From Bacteroidota bacterium (GTDB lineage: Bacteria > Bacteroidota > Bacteroidia > UBA4408): a stretch of DNA of 64,000 bases. The notes beneath the pieces are model-generated. The model searched no databases, was not told where the DNA came from, and saw nothing but the letters and a program-made list of their open reading frames with translations. Positions 54,727 to 63,346 of this stretch are shown piece by piece; the stretch's first letter is position 1, and every line of letters begins with the position of its first letter. The stretch covers positions 1,414,001-1,478,000 of the forward strand of contig JADKHO010000001.1 in the NCBI GenBank assembly GCA_016721765.1, read 5' to 3'. The translations under genes were made by a program, and so were the position numbers.

Positions 54727-57468
54727 ATGAAAAAATTAGGGACTCTTCTGCTTTTTTTATTTACTCAGATGGTTTCAGCTCAAAATGTTTTAATTCCAGA
54801 TAGTATTTTTAAATCTGTCTTGGTAAACAATTCAGCAATTAATACAAACGGTGATACTGAGATTCAACTTTCAGAAGCAGTGGCTTTTGCAGGTATTTTA
54901 GAAATTGGCTCTGCAGGGATTAACGATTTAACAGGAATTGAGGCTTTTACGCAATTGAGTTATTTGGATTGCAGCTTCAATATGTTGACAAGTTTAGATT
55001 TGTCTGTCAATACGACCCTTACAAAATTGTATTGTAGCTATAATCAGCTAACTAGTTTGTATTTGCCAGCAAGTGCTTCGATAGTTGAATTGTATTGTGA
55101 TTCCAATCAACTCACAAGTTTGGATTTGTCTGCTAATACTGCTATTACAGTTTTGAATTGTGGTCACAATCAACTTACAAGTTTGGATTTGTCTGCCAAT
55201 ACAGCTATTACAGTTTTGAATTGTGGACACAATCAACTTACAAGTATAGATATGTCTAACAATTCTGCAATTGCTGAATTACATTGTGGCCATAATCAAC
55301 TGACAAGTTTGGATTTGTCAGCCAATAATTCCATTACCCATTTAAGTTGTAGTAGAAACCTGCTCACGGTTTTGAATGTATCAACTAATATAGCCATAAC
55401 ACAATTGTTTTGCGACCATAATCACCTCACCAGTTTGGATTTGTCTTCCAATACATTCCTGACACAATTGTTTTGTGATGGCAACTCGTTATTAAATTTA
55501 GATTTGTCTGCTAACACTGCAATTACATACATTTCTTGTGCTGTCAATCAAATATCAAATTTGGACTTGTCTGCCAATACCGCATTAGTGTATTTGAATT
55601 GTTTCTCCAACCATTTAACTGATCTAAACCTATCAGACAACACTTTAATCGATAACTTGGAGTGCGCACATAACCAACTGACAAGTTTAGATTTGTCAAC
55701 TAATATTGCAATTACGAAATTGTTTTGCAGTCAGAACCAACTGGACAGTCTGGATTTAAACGTCAATAGTGCTCTTACTACCCTGGTTTGCAGTTACAAT
55801 CAAATTACAAGTTTAGATTTGTCAACTGATACTGCAATCACAACTTTGTATTGCGAACATAATCAACTAACAAGTCTTGACCTGTCATTCAATAGAGCTC
55901 TAAGTACCTTCCATTGTGATAATAATAACCTAAGTAATTTAAAAATTAAAAATGGACACAATATTGGATTATTTAATTTTAGAACAACCAATAACCCAAA
56001 CCTGTCATGTATTGAAGTGGATAGCGTAAACTTTATGCGCAATCATTTTTCAAATATGGTTGATACCTTTACTGTGTTTTCTTCAAATTGCTCTGGGGTT
56101 GAGCCAATCAAGGGGTATATATTTAAAGACACAGACTCTAATTGTTTCTATGATTCATGGGATAGCCCGGTTGCTAATGTGCTTTTAAAACTTTATGATA
56201 GCACGAATGTGTTGGTTCAACAAATCTATAATAAAGCATCCGGTTTTTATCAGTTTAATGTTCCCATTGGAAGTTATAAAGTAGTTTTGGATACAACAGG
56301 ATTTTACACTTTTCAATGTGCACAACCAGGTATCGACACCACAATTATCACTTCATTTGGCGATACAATTAATTTTGATGTGATTTGCAAATCAGGAATT
56401 GATTTAAATGTTCATTCAATCACTAACACTAATTGGGTTTTTCCAGGTCAACAGCATATCCTGAATATAAATGCAGGAGATGCTTCGCAATGGAATAATT
56501 TGAACTGCTCTTCGGGAATTGGAGGAACTGTTATGATTACAATTGGTGGCCCTGTTGCTTATGTGGGTCCGGAAGCGGGGGCTTTGGTTCCTGTTGTTTC
56601 AGGAAATACACTTACTTATTATATCCCTGATTTTGGAACGATAAATAATTCCACAGCCTTTGCAGTTTTACTGAACACCAGCACGAATGCAGTTATTGGT
56701 GATTCTGTTTGTATAAGCGCTAGCATAACACCTTCTTCAGGAGCAGAAGCAAATACATCTAACAATACAATGCATTTGTGTTATGCTGTAAGAAACTCCT
56801 ATGATCCTAACACAAAGGAAAGCTATCCAATAACTGTGCTTCCTGGCTACAACAATTACTTTACCTACAAAGTAAATTTCCAGAATACCGGAACGGCGCA
56901 GGCATTTAATATAAAAGTTATCGACACGCTAGCAGCTAATTTAGATTTGAACACCTTTGAATTATTAAGTTACAGCCATGCCTGTGAAATTTCAATAGCA
57001 AGAAATATTCTTACGGCAAATTTTGAAAATATAAATCTTGCCGATAGCACTTCAAACGAGGCTGCGTCACATGGTTATTTTCAATACCGCATAAAACCAT
57101 TGTCCAATCAGCTTAACGGAACACATATCAAAAACACTGCTCATATTTTCTTTGATTTTAATCCGGCTGTTGCCACCAATACTACCATCAACTCTTTTGT
57201 CTTGCCCAACTCTATAAACGAATTGCAAGAAAACGAAATAAGCATTTATCCCAATCCCGGCAATGGAATGTTTACTGTTTCAAGCAAAAGTGTGAAGGAT
57301 GCTAATCTAAAAATATCCAACGTGCTGGGCGAAGTGGTTTATCAGATGCAACTGCAAAAAAACAAAGCCGCTTTAATTGATTTATCAAATCAACCAAAGG
57401 GTGTTTATGTTTTGAGAATGGAGGAGGAGGGCAAGCGGTTTTTGAATAAGAAAATTGTTATTCAATAG
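54727..57468 (+). CDS. Leucine-rich-repeat surface protein with T9SS sorting domain
   Basis: The protein has a signal peptide (MKKLGTLLLFLFTQMVSAQ). Sixteen 21-residue leucine-rich repeats follow, with consensus LxCxxNQLTSLDLSANTAIT. A Cys at the third position of nearly every unit would form a Cys ladder inside the solenoid. An SdrD/Cna-B-like domain comes next (VKGYIFKDTDSNCFYDSWDSP-type, here beginning IKGYIFKDT), then a DUF11-like segment (NSYDPNTKESYPITV, IHIKNTAHIFFDFNP-type ending) and a T9SS type A domain (ISIYPNPGNGMFTV, ending KIVIQ). Three ATGs are close together (54715, 54724, 54727); the last gives the neatest signal peptide. It is a probable adhesion or recognition protein. Confidence 0.88.
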   Translation: MKKLGTLLLFLFTQMVSAQNVLIPDSIFKSVLVNNSAINTNGDTEIQLSEAVAFAGILEIGSAGINDLTGIEAFTQLSYLDCSFNMLTSLDLSVNTTLTKLYCSYNQLTSLYLPASASIVELYCDSNQLTSLDLSANTAITVLNCGHNQLTSLDLSANTAITVLNCGHNQLTSIDMSNNSAIAELHCGHNQLTSLDLSANNSITHLSCSRNLLTVLNVSTNIAITQLFCDHNHLTSLDLSSNTFLTQLFCDGNSLLNLDLSANTAITYISCAVNQISNLDLSANTALVYLNCFSNHLTDLNLSDNTLIDNLECAHNQLTSLDLSTNIAITKLFCSQNQLDSLDLNVNSALTTLVCSYNQITSLDLSTDTAITTLYCEHNQLTSLDLSFNRALSTFHCDNNNLSNLKIKNGHNIGLFNFRTTNNPNLSCIEVDSVNFMRNHFSNMVDTFTVFSSNCSGVEPIKGYIFKDTDSNCFYDSWDSPVANVLLKLYDSTNVLVQQIYNKASGFYQFNVPIGSYKVVLDTTGFYTFQCAQPGIDTTIITSFGDTINFDVICKSGIDLNVHSITNTNWVFPGQQHILNINAGDASQWNNLNCSSGIGGTVMITIGGPVAYVGPEAGALVPVVSGNTLTYYIPDFGTINNSTAFAVLLNTSTNAVIGDSVCISASITPSSGAEANTSNNTMHLCYAVRNSYDPNTKESYPITVLPGYNNYFTYKVNFQNTGTAQAFNIKVIDTLAANLDLNTFELLSYSHACEISIARNILTANFENINLADSTSNEAASHGYFQYRIKPLSNQLNGTHIKNTAHIFFDFNPAVATNTTINSFVLPNSINELQENEISIYPNPGNGMFTVSSKSVKDANLKISNVLGEVVYQMQLQKNKAALIDLSNQPKGVYVLRMEEEGKRFLNKKIVIQ
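54955..55970 (+). repeat. 63-bp tandem repeats encoding the leucine-rich repeats
   Basis: Sixteen units of 63 bp are present. Units near 55116-55250 are almost identical over 60 bp (AGTTTGGATTTGTCTGC and CACAATCAACTTACAAG recur), which indicates recent duplication in the middle of the array. Confidence 0.88.
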
Positions 57469-57530
57469 TTGAATTAATCAAAATTGGTTTTCTTCAAACT
57501 AAGAAGCATTTCAATGTCTTGATGGCTTTG

Positions 57531-57560
57531 GTTCGACATTCGGTCGGTAGACTCCACAAT
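57531..57560 (+). repeat. 30-bp direct repeat, copy 1
   Basis: The 30 bp begin GGTTCGACATTCGG and end TAGACTCCACAA. They are identical to 59431-59460. The sequences upstream of the two copies are unrelated, and each copy is directly followed by a different terminator hairpin. The words GTTCGA and CTCCACAA resemble a T-loop and a tRNA or tmRNA 3' end, but no matching 5' arm exists. Confidence 0.9.
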
Positions 57561-57563
57561 TGA

Positions 57564-57597
57564 AGCTCAACTGAAAAGTTGGGCTTTTGTTTTTTTT
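57564..57597 (+). terminator. Intrinsic terminator after the LRR gene
   Basis: AAGCTCAACT and AGTTGGGCTT pair (one G-U) around a GAAA loop, followed by TTGTTTTTTTT. Confidence 0.85.
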
Positions 57598-57616
57598 ATA
57601 TTATTATGTTTGTATT

Positions 57617-58372
57617 ATGTATTTTAGACGTATCACAAGCCCCCTCGAGATTAACCATTTAGTAAAGTGGTTCTGGGTGCTCGAAACGAACGCTTTATTT
57701 GAATATGTCGGCACAGCAGATACCTGTCCTGAACTAATCTTCAGCTTTAAGGGAAATGCTTCTTCTGTCCTTATTGGACAATCTTCGACAACCCGTCATT
57801 TTCATATTGATGGCGGGGTAGGTATGATCGGTATAGTCTTTCAACCAGGAGCGCTTTACCGCCTTACAGGAATACCTGGCTATCTTTTTAATAATAAATG
57901 TCAGGATCCTCAGGAAATATTTGGAAAGCGGGGTAAAGAAATTGACGGAAAGATCGCGAATGCAGTAGACACGGGTGAGCGGATACAACTTTTATCAGAC
58001 TTTGTTTTGCAACAACAAAGTCTTTTGAATAAAGACGATACATTTTTGACAAGTGCCAGCCTTCTTGAGGAAAACCCATGGTGTGCAAACCTGGCTGTGC
58101 TTGCTTCGTCTTTGCACCTTTCTCCCAGGCAATTCGAACGGAGGTTCAAGACCAGCACTGGGATGTCGCCTATATTATTTTCGCGCATCGCACGTTTTAA
58201 AAAGAGTTTACTCCAAGCCGAAGAAAAGCTCAGCGATATCGCATACAACTGTGGTTATTTTGATCAGTCACATTTTATCCGTGATTTCAAGCAGTTTTAC
58301 GGGCTGCGCCCCAACCAATACTTTTCAGGTAAGATTGCAGGAGCGGAACTGATTTCTTCACGACCGGCATAG
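57617..58372 (+). CDS. AraC-family transcriptional regulator
   Basis: The 251-residue protein has an N-terminal sensor domain of the DUF6597 type (YFRRITSPLEINHLVKWFWVLE, then ELIFSFKG and GMIGIVFQPGALYRL). The C-terminal HTH_18 domain (about 150-245) has LHLSPRQFERRFKTSTGMSP and the second motif LSDIAYNCGYFDQSHFIRDFKQFYGLRPNQY. I chose the ATG at 57617 because the family starts at this point. The gene has more G+C than its neighbours. It is followed 61 bp on by a hydrolase gene, which it may control. Both lie between the two 30-bp repeats. Confidence 0.92.
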   Translation: MYFRRITSPLEINHLVKWFWVLETNALFEYVGTADTCPELIFSFKGNASSVLIGQSSTTRHFHIDGGVGMIGIVFQPGALYRLTGIPGYLFNNKCQDPQEIFGKRGKEIDGKIANAVDTGERIQLLSDFVLQQQSLLNKDDTFLTSASLLEENPWCANLAVLASSLHLSPRQFERRFKTSTGMSPILFSRIARFKKSLLQAEEKLSDIAYNCGYFDQSHFIRDFKQFYGLRPNQYFSGKIAGAELISSRPA

Positions 58373-58433
58373 GCTTGTCGCATTTATACAATTTTACCGG
58401 TCTTACGCTTCAATATATTTGCCTGAAAAAAGT

Positions 58434-59372
58434 ATGAACAAAAACAGGTATCAACAAAAGGAAATGGAATTCATTAGCAGTTACGGGCTAACAACTAATG
58501 AGCATTTTATTTCAATATCAGAAACAGGCAAAAAAGTGAGGGTGCTCGAAATGGGATCGGGTCCGGCTTTGCTTTGCATTCATGGTAATCCAAATGCAGG
58601 GCTCACCTGGTTACCCCTCGTAAGCGAGTTGAAAAATTTCAGATGCCTGCTCCTTGACCGGCCGGGTTGTGGACTGAGTGATGAGATCAGCTATAAAAAT
58701 CTGGGTACAGAAACGCATACAAAGATTGTAGTAAATACCATTGAGGCGGTACTCGATTATTTCAAATTGAGGTCTGTGAACCTGCTTGGAAGTTCGAACG
58801 GGAGCGACTGGACTTTATTATTTGCACTGCATAAGCCTGAAAGAGTTATGAAGATGATACATGAAGGCTGCCCCGGATTCATTGAAGACATGTTACTAGT
58901 CCCCTCTATGAAGATGATGGACAGCAAGCTGATGTTGTGGATGATTCCGCGTTTGCCCTCCAGTGTTTTTATGACCAAATCAATACTGAAACAGATAGGA
59001 CACAGCTATTCTGTCAACAATAATAAAATAACTCAAAATTATTTCGAGTGGTATGTTACGCTTGCGAATTCTACGCGAACCATAATTAATGACTTTGCTT
59101 ATTCAGGAGCTGTATACACGGGCGGTAAAGGAAAAATAGCGCCCTCATTTATTATCTCGAATGAAAAATTAAAAGGTATACGAAATGAAACACTTGTCCT
59201 TTGGGGAACAGATGATCCATTCGGAGGTGATGCGGTAGCACAAAAATTTACAACAGCGTTTCCGGTTGCAAATTTGAAACTGTTTGCAAATAGCGGCCAC
59301 TTACCCTGGCTTGATCAGCCTTTGCAACATGCTAAAGCGATTGCAGAATTCTTATCTGCTAAGGCTGATTAA
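58434..59372 (+). CDS. Alpha/beta-fold hydrolase
   Basis: The 312-residue protein is a typical alpha/beta hydrolase. The oxyanion-hole segment is CIHGNPNAGLTW. The nucleophile elbow is LLGSSNGSDW, a G-x-S-x-G pattern. The acid is in LWGTDDPFGGD and the His in NSGHLPWLDQP. It has no signal peptide, so it should be cytosolic. The substrate cannot be told. The ATG at 58434 is used; an upstream TTG adds 5 residues. Together with the AraC-type regulator it fills the segment between two identical 30-bp repeats, which suggests the pair moved as one unit. Confidence 0.88.
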   Translation: MNKNRYQQKEMEFISSYGLTTNEHFISISETGKKVRVLEMGSGPALLCIHGNPNAGLTWLPLVSELKNFRCLLLDRPGCGLSDEISYKNLGTETHTKIVVNTIEAVLDYFKLRSVNLLGSSNGSDWTLLFALHKPERVMKMIHEGCPGFIEDMLLVPSMKMMDSKLMLWMIPRLPSSVFMTKSILKQIGHSYSVNNNKITQNYFEWYVTLANSTRTIINDFAYSGAVYTGGKGKIAPSFIISNEKLKGIRNETLVLWGTDDPFGGDAVAQKFTTAFPVANLKLFANSGHLPWLDQPLQHAKAIAEFLSAKAD

Positions 59373-59430
59373 ATTCAAAAATCAGAATATAAACCTAAGT
59401 CAAGTAAAGTTTGTAGATCATGAATCTGCC

Positions 59431-59460
59431 GGTTCGACATTCGGTCGGTAGACTCCACAA
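59431..59460 (+). repeat. 30-bp direct repeat, copy 2
   Basis: It is identical over 30 bp to 57531-57560, and the pair encloses the AraC/hydrolase genes. This copy lies 58 bp after the hydrolase stop and directly before a terminator. Confidence 0.9.
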
Positions 59461-59513
59461 AAGCAGAAAGAGAAAGAGAGCGAAGAGCGATCGTTCTCTT
59501 TCTGCTTTTTTTT
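59461..59513 (+). terminator. Intrinsic terminator after the hydrolase gene
   Basis: AAGCAGAAAGAGAA (59461-59474) and TTCTCTTTCTGCTT (59494-59507) form a perfect 14-bp stem followed by a T-run. Confidence 0.88.
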
Positions 59514-59640
59514 CTTCTCATCCTGTTCCTCGCTCTAGATTCCTATTCGCATTGTGGAATTTAGATTTTACGGAATCATTCCTATTTACGTTTAGTCCCT
59601 TTTCTTTTATAATCTAAGCTCAGATCTGGGTGATTTAATT

Positions 59641-60471
59641 TTAATTTTCAACAACGAGCAATCCAGTCTTCACGAATTCACCGTTACTTATTATCTTATA
59701 AAAATAGGTTCCGACAGCTAAATCCTTTCTTAAAAAAATTGTTTCAGTTTTGTCTATTGAAAGTTCCTTTACCATTTTTCCCAAAGCATCGGTTAAAACA
59801 AAAGTTGATTTTGCATTTACAATTTTTTGATCAACATAAATCATGGTATATTCAGAAAAGAGATTTGGAAAAACCTCCACATCAAGTAATTCTCTATCCT
59901 TGCCTAGTATTGATAATGGATTCTCCAGAATAGTATCATGTATACATATTGAACAATTATTAGAATCGGCTACACAAACGTATAAAATACAGGATGGTAA
60001 ATTTGAAATAGTGTTTGCATCAATTGTTCCATAAAGGGGAAAGCGTGTATATGTGTAGGGAGGAACTCCACCGCCTGCGTTTATTGTTATACTTCCATTA
60101 GCACAGGCAACGCAAAAAGTATTTTGAATTTGATGACTGCTAAGGATGGGAGAAGGAGAAGTATTAGTTACAATCAGGGAATCAATGCCTCCCATTGCAT
60201 CCATAACTTTAACTGCATGAGTCCCTGCTGCAAAATTATTTTTTTGATTCAATAAGCTTACTATGCCATCATAGTAATAGGTAAACGGGGGAAAGCCAGT
60301 GGCAGTAACAATGATTTTACCGTTCTGGTTTCCATAACAAGGTATGTTTGTTTGAGAGGTTTTTATTGTACAGTTAAGGTCAATAGAGTCTGCAGAGGTA
60401 TAATAACAAGTTTGGTTATACCCCCAATAAGCTAATTTATAGATACCACGAATACCTTTGAAATTAAACAC
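59641..60471 (-). CDS. T9SS sorting-domain protein, probably 5'-truncated
   Basis: The 276 residues contain two SprB/PKD-like repeats (IPCYGNQNGKIIVTATGFPPFTYYYDG and later FCVACANGSITINAGGGVPPYTYTR). The C-terminal T9SS type A-like domain has VEVFPNLFSEYTMIYV, STFVLTDALGKMV and LAVGTYFYKIIS, ending LLVVEN. There is no signal peptide, and the first ~15 residues do not look like a natural start. A T9SS cargo must cross the inner membrane, so the gene has either lost its 5' end or uses an unidentified start. It could be an expressed remnant next to the repeat-flanked unit. Confidence 0.65.
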   Translation of the reverse strand: MFNFKGIRGIYKLAYWGYNQTCYYTSADSIDLNCTIKTSQTNIPCYGNQNGKIIVTATGFPPFTYYYDGIVSLLNQKNNFAAGTHAVKVMDAMGGIDSLIVTNTSPSPILSSHQIQNTFCVACANGSITINAGGGVPPYTYTRFPLYGTIDANTISNLPSCILYVCVADSNNCSICIHDTILENPLSILGKDRELLDVEVFPNLFSEYTMIYVDQKIVNAKSTFVLTDALGKMVKELSIDKTETIFLRKDLAVGTYFYKIISNGEFVKTGLLVVEN

Positions 60472-60526
60472 AACATGAGTAAAAAATTAATTAAAATTTT
60501 AGTCAATTACTCATCAGCCTTGATTT

Positions 60527-60562
60527 TTTTCTTACTTTTTGATCAAGCAAAAAGTAAGAAAA
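60527..60562. repeat. 15-bp perfect inverted repeat between genes
   Basis: TTTTCTTACTTTTTG (60527-60541) and CAAAAAGTAAGAAAA (60548-60562) pair perfectly around ATCAAG. The form is like intergenic palindromes seen in Bacteroidota. It may terminate ispD transcription coming from the right. Confidence 0.75.
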
Positions 60563-60680
60563 CCCCCATTGAAAGGAAAGCCTAGCATAGATTCCCAATA
60601 TTCAATCAACTTAATCAAATAAAAAAAATCAAGATAAAATATGCAAAATATAATGCCATCCTAAATTAAGAGATTGACTT

Positions 60681-61346
60681 TTACTTAGTAATCAACTGTT
60701 CCGCAAAAATCAAATCCGCCGGATTCGTAATTTTAATATTCTCCACATTCCCTTCCACCAAATTAATTGCACCACCGGCAGCTTCCAACACCGATGCACA
60801 ATCAGTAAACGATGCCTGAAAGGGGAGGGAGTAAGCTTTTTTTATCACATCCACTTGAAAACACTGTGGTGTCTGAATCATCCGGAAATGTTCCCGCACC
60901 TGAGCTTCATTTTTAGTTCCAATTATTTTCCGAATGGAATCACTCAGCGGAATACTTGGTACAGCATTTCCATGCGCAAGCGCGCCGCTATAAGCACTTA
61001 ATAAAGTAGACTTATTTACCAAAGGTCGAACTCCATCGTGGATGGCTACTATTCCTGCCTCCTCAATACATTCCAATCCTTTTTGAACCGAATGAAAACG
61101 CGTTTCTCCGCCGACAGCAGTGCGGTGCGGGATTCGAAAAGAATGCACCGAACAAAGTACTTGCCACTCGTCCAATTGCACTTTCGGCAAAACCACAATT
61201 AGTTCAATAGTTGCATCAAAATCGTGAAACTTTTGCAAGGTATGCATCAATACCGGCGTACCTGCTAAGAGCATAAATTGCTTTGGTATTACTGATTTCA
61301 TGCGAGTTCCGCTCCCACCGGCAACAATTACGGCAAACTTTTTCAT
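60681..61346 (-). CDS. ispD: 2-C-methyl-D-erythritol 4-phosphate cytidylyltransferase
   Basis: IspD is the third enzyme of the MEP isoprenoid pathway, joining MEP to CTP. The 221 residues have the nucleotidyltransferase start MKKFAVIVAGGSGTRMKSVIPKQF. They continue with VAIHDGVRPLVN, QTPQCFQVDVIKKAY and FTDCASVLEAAGGAINLVEG, ending NIKITNPADLIFAEQL. All of these are IspD signatures. The ATG at 61346 is preferred to one 17 codons upstream because it starts exactly at the domain. It is divergent from the LamG protein gene. Confidence 0.95.
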   Translation of the reverse strand: MKKFAVIVAGGSGTRMKSVIPKQFMLLAGTPVLMHTLQKFHDFDATIELIVVLPKVQLDEWQVLCSVHSFRIPHRTAVGGETRFHSVQKGLECIEEAGIVAIHDGVRPLVNKSTLLSAYSGALAHGNAVPSIPLSDSIRKIIGTKNEAQVREHFRMIQTPQCFQVDVIKKAYSLPFQASFTDCASVLEAAGGAINLVEGNVENIKITNPADLIFAEQLITK

Positions 61347-61452
61347 GTTGTAAAATTGGAAGGTAAAGCTACAAATGGAAATTATATTCTTAGCCAATAA
61401 AATATTTCTAAGTTTTATTATATTTGAAATTCAAAAATTAAAATCGATTAGT

Positions 61453-62727
61453 ATGAAAAAAATAGCTACACTTATAATTATTGCATTGGCAAGCACTACC
61501 CTTTTTGCTCAACCATGTACTCCCAACACTAAGTCAATAAAATTTGATGGAACATCCACCGTAATTGACTTAGGTACTGCCGCTAATTTAGCTCCCGATT
61601 CAGCTATTACTGTTGAAGCTTGGATTAAACCAAGTGTGTTTGCAGTGAGTTCCTTTCAAAATACGATTGTTAGCAAGGATGGCTGGAGTGCCGGCGAAGG
61701 TGGATTTGTGCTGCGATGTGGCGGAAATGGAATATTATCTTTTAACATTGCCGGAAAAAGTTTTGCAGGCGTTTCCAATAGCTGGAAAGAAGCTGTTTCA
61801 CCTGCAGCTGCATTGCCTTTAAACACCTGGTCGCATGTGGCCGGTACCTTTGACGGCACTACCATAAAATGCTTTGTAAACGGCGTTCAAGTTGGTTCTT
61901 TGGCCTATTCCGGTACAATTGATAAAAATGCGCAATACATTACCCGTGTAGGCCGTTTGGCCGATAATCAAGGTGCATCTCAAACCCGTTTCTTTAATGG
62001 ATATATTGATGAAGTACGCATTTGGGAGCGCGCATTAAGCGCATCCGAATTAGTTGCAAATTTGAACGATCAAATTAACCCCGCCGGCCAAAGTAGATTA
62101 CGCGGATATTGGAGATTTAACGAAGGAAGTGGAAGCACCACAGCTGATTTAGGCAGCGGCAACAATTTGGGTACAATAACTGGAGGCGTGTGGGATAATG
62201 CTGTTCCATTTAACACAGCTGTAGTATCTAGCGCAATTTCTGGACCTTCATCCGTTGCACCTGGAACAAGCACCAATTATGCAGTGAGCACGCATGTGGG
62301 GAGTTCTTACAATTGGTTGGTAACCAATGGAGCTGTTTCTGCCGGGCAAAATACCAGTGGAGTTACTATCCTTTGGGGATCTTCAGGAGCGGGTAGCATT
62401 ACGTTAATTGAGTCCAATGGAGCCTGTGCTGATACTGCCGTTTTAAATTTATGGGTAGGTACTGTTGGTATTTCCAATATTGATGCTAAAAAAAGTGTTT
62501 CCATTTCACCCAATCCTGTGAAAGATAAAGCCATCATCACTTTTCCAATGGCAGATGCTACAACAGTTAAAATAATGGACATGCTTGGAAATGAAGTGGC
62601 AGTGTTGAATTCCGAAAGCAAAGGAAGTATCGTCTTTAACCGAAGCGGAATTAAAAGCGGAATTTATTTTTATCAAATAAGCACCGATAGACATTCCATA
62701 GCTACCGGTAAACTAGTAATAGAATAA
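61453..62727 (+). CDS. Secreted LamG-domain protein with T9SS sorting domain
   Basis: The 424-residue protein has a signal peptide (MKKIATLIIIALASTTLFAQ). A LamG/concanavalin-like domain (about 30-225) contains SIKFDGTSTVIDLG, SAITVEAWIKPS, PLNTWSHVAGTFDGTTIKCFVNG, GYIDEVRIWERALSASEL and LRGYWRFNEGSGSTTADL. A PKD-like segment follows (about 265-345) and then a T9SS type A domain (VSISPNPVKDKAIITFP, VKIMDMLGNEV, ending GKLVIE). LamG domains bind glycans or proteins; no catalytic residues are seen. The ATG at 61453 is chosen because it begins the signal peptide. Confidence 0.9.
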   Translation: MKKIATLIIIALASTTLFAQPCTPNTKSIKFDGTSTVIDLGTAANLAPDSAITVEAWIKPSVFAVSSFQNTIVSKDGWSAGEGGFVLRCGGNGILSFNIAGKSFAGVSNSWKEAVSPAAALPLNTWSHVAGTFDGTTIKCFVNGVQVGSLAYSGTIDKNAQYITRVGRLADNQGASQTRFFNGYIDEVRIWERALSASELVANLNDQINPAGQSRLRGYWRFNEGSGSTTADLGSGNNLGTITGGVWDNAVPFNTAVVSSAISGPSSVAPGTSTNYAVSTHVGSSYNWLVTNGAVSAGQNTSGVTILWGSSGAGSITLIESNGACADTAVLNLWVGTVGISNIDAKKSVSISPNPVKDKAIITFPMADATTVKIMDMLGNEVAVLNSESKGSIVFNRSGIKSGIYFYQISTDRHSIATGKLVIE

Positions 62728-62769
62728 AGCGCTAAATTTTTTCAAAAAGTTTTGTCCACCCATTACTAT

Positions 62770-62785
62770 CCCCCGCCGGCGGGGG
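62770..62785. repeat. GC-rich palindrome between genes
   Basis: CCCCCGCCGGCGGGGG is a perfect 16-bp palindrome, and flanking CCACCC/GGGTGG extend it imperfectly. It stands out sharply from the AT-rich surroundings and is probably a terminator or REP-like element. Confidence 0.75.
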
Positions 62786-62902
62786 CAGGGGGTGGTCAGC
62801 AGGACTGCAGCTTTCATCAAAAAGCGGCTATCAGACTGACACATATCATTCTTTTAACTGCATTTTCTATCTTACTTTGCCTGCTCTGAAATAAATTACA
62901 TC

Positions 62903-63346
62903 ATGGGATACATTCGAATTACCAAACGATTTTATTTTGAAATGGCACATGCCCTGTATGGGTATGACGGACCGTGCAAAAATGTGCATGGTCATTCGTA
63001 TCGTCTTCACGTAACAGTAAAGGGCAAGGTTATTTCAAATCCCAATCACCCTAAATTGGGAATGATTATGGACTTTAAAGACCTAAAAAATATCGTAAAG
63101 CCCATAGTGGATGAGCTCGACCATGCTACTGCGTTGAATGCAAATTCACCACATAAAGACCTTTCTCTTAATAATTTATTGTTTCAAAAATTGGTGTTAT
63201 TGCCTTATCAGCCTACTTGCGAAAATTTGTTGTTGGATATTGCACACCGCATCAAAGGCCAGTTGCCGGAGCACATCACATTGCATCACCTGCTCCTTCA
63301 AGAAACACCAAGTTCATACGCAGAGTGGTTTGCCGACGACAATTAA
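62903..63346 (+). CDS. queD: 6-carboxy-tetrahydropterin synthase (QueD/PTPS family)
   Basis: The 147 residues match the 6-pyruvoyl-tetrahydropterin synthase family; in bacteria this is usually QueD of queuosine (7-deazaguanine) synthesis. Zinc ligands are His in FEMAHALYGYD and the pair in NVHGHSY. The catalytic region has GMIMDFKDLKNIV, DELDHATALN and PTCENLLLDIAHRI, and the late Glu in LLQETPSSYAEW is present. The usual Cys-containing segment is here as GPCKNVHGH. The start ATG at 62903 gives the normal length. No other queuosine gene lies in the window. Confidence 0.92.
   Translation: MGYIRITKRFYFEMAHALYGYDGPCKNVHGHSYRLHVTVKGKVISNPNHPKLGMIMDFKDLKNIVKPIVDELDHATALNANSPHKDLSLNNLLFQKLVLLPYQPTCENLLLDIAHRIKGQLPEHITLHHLLLQETPSSYAEWFADDN

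Noticed and set aside
57480..57560. tRNA or tmRNA gene ending in the 30-bp repeat
   Set aside because: The 3' end looks right (GTTCGA, CTCCACAA), but no T-stem or acceptor 5' strand pairs with it in either copy.
57531..59460. Integron-type gene cassettes with attC sites
   Set aside because: The 30-bp repeats lack the usual attC core ends and symmetric arms, and no IntI-type tyrosine recombinase is present in the window.
59420..59617. 65-codon open frame rich in Arg, Ser and Phe
   Set aside because: It is built from the 30-bp repeat and the two arms of the terminator hairpin, so it is not a gene.
36474..60500. Second attachment site of the recombinase element, matching the tRNA 3' half
   Set aside because: I looked for further copies of the T-arm and acceptor sequence to the right of the element and found none, so the right end remains undefined.
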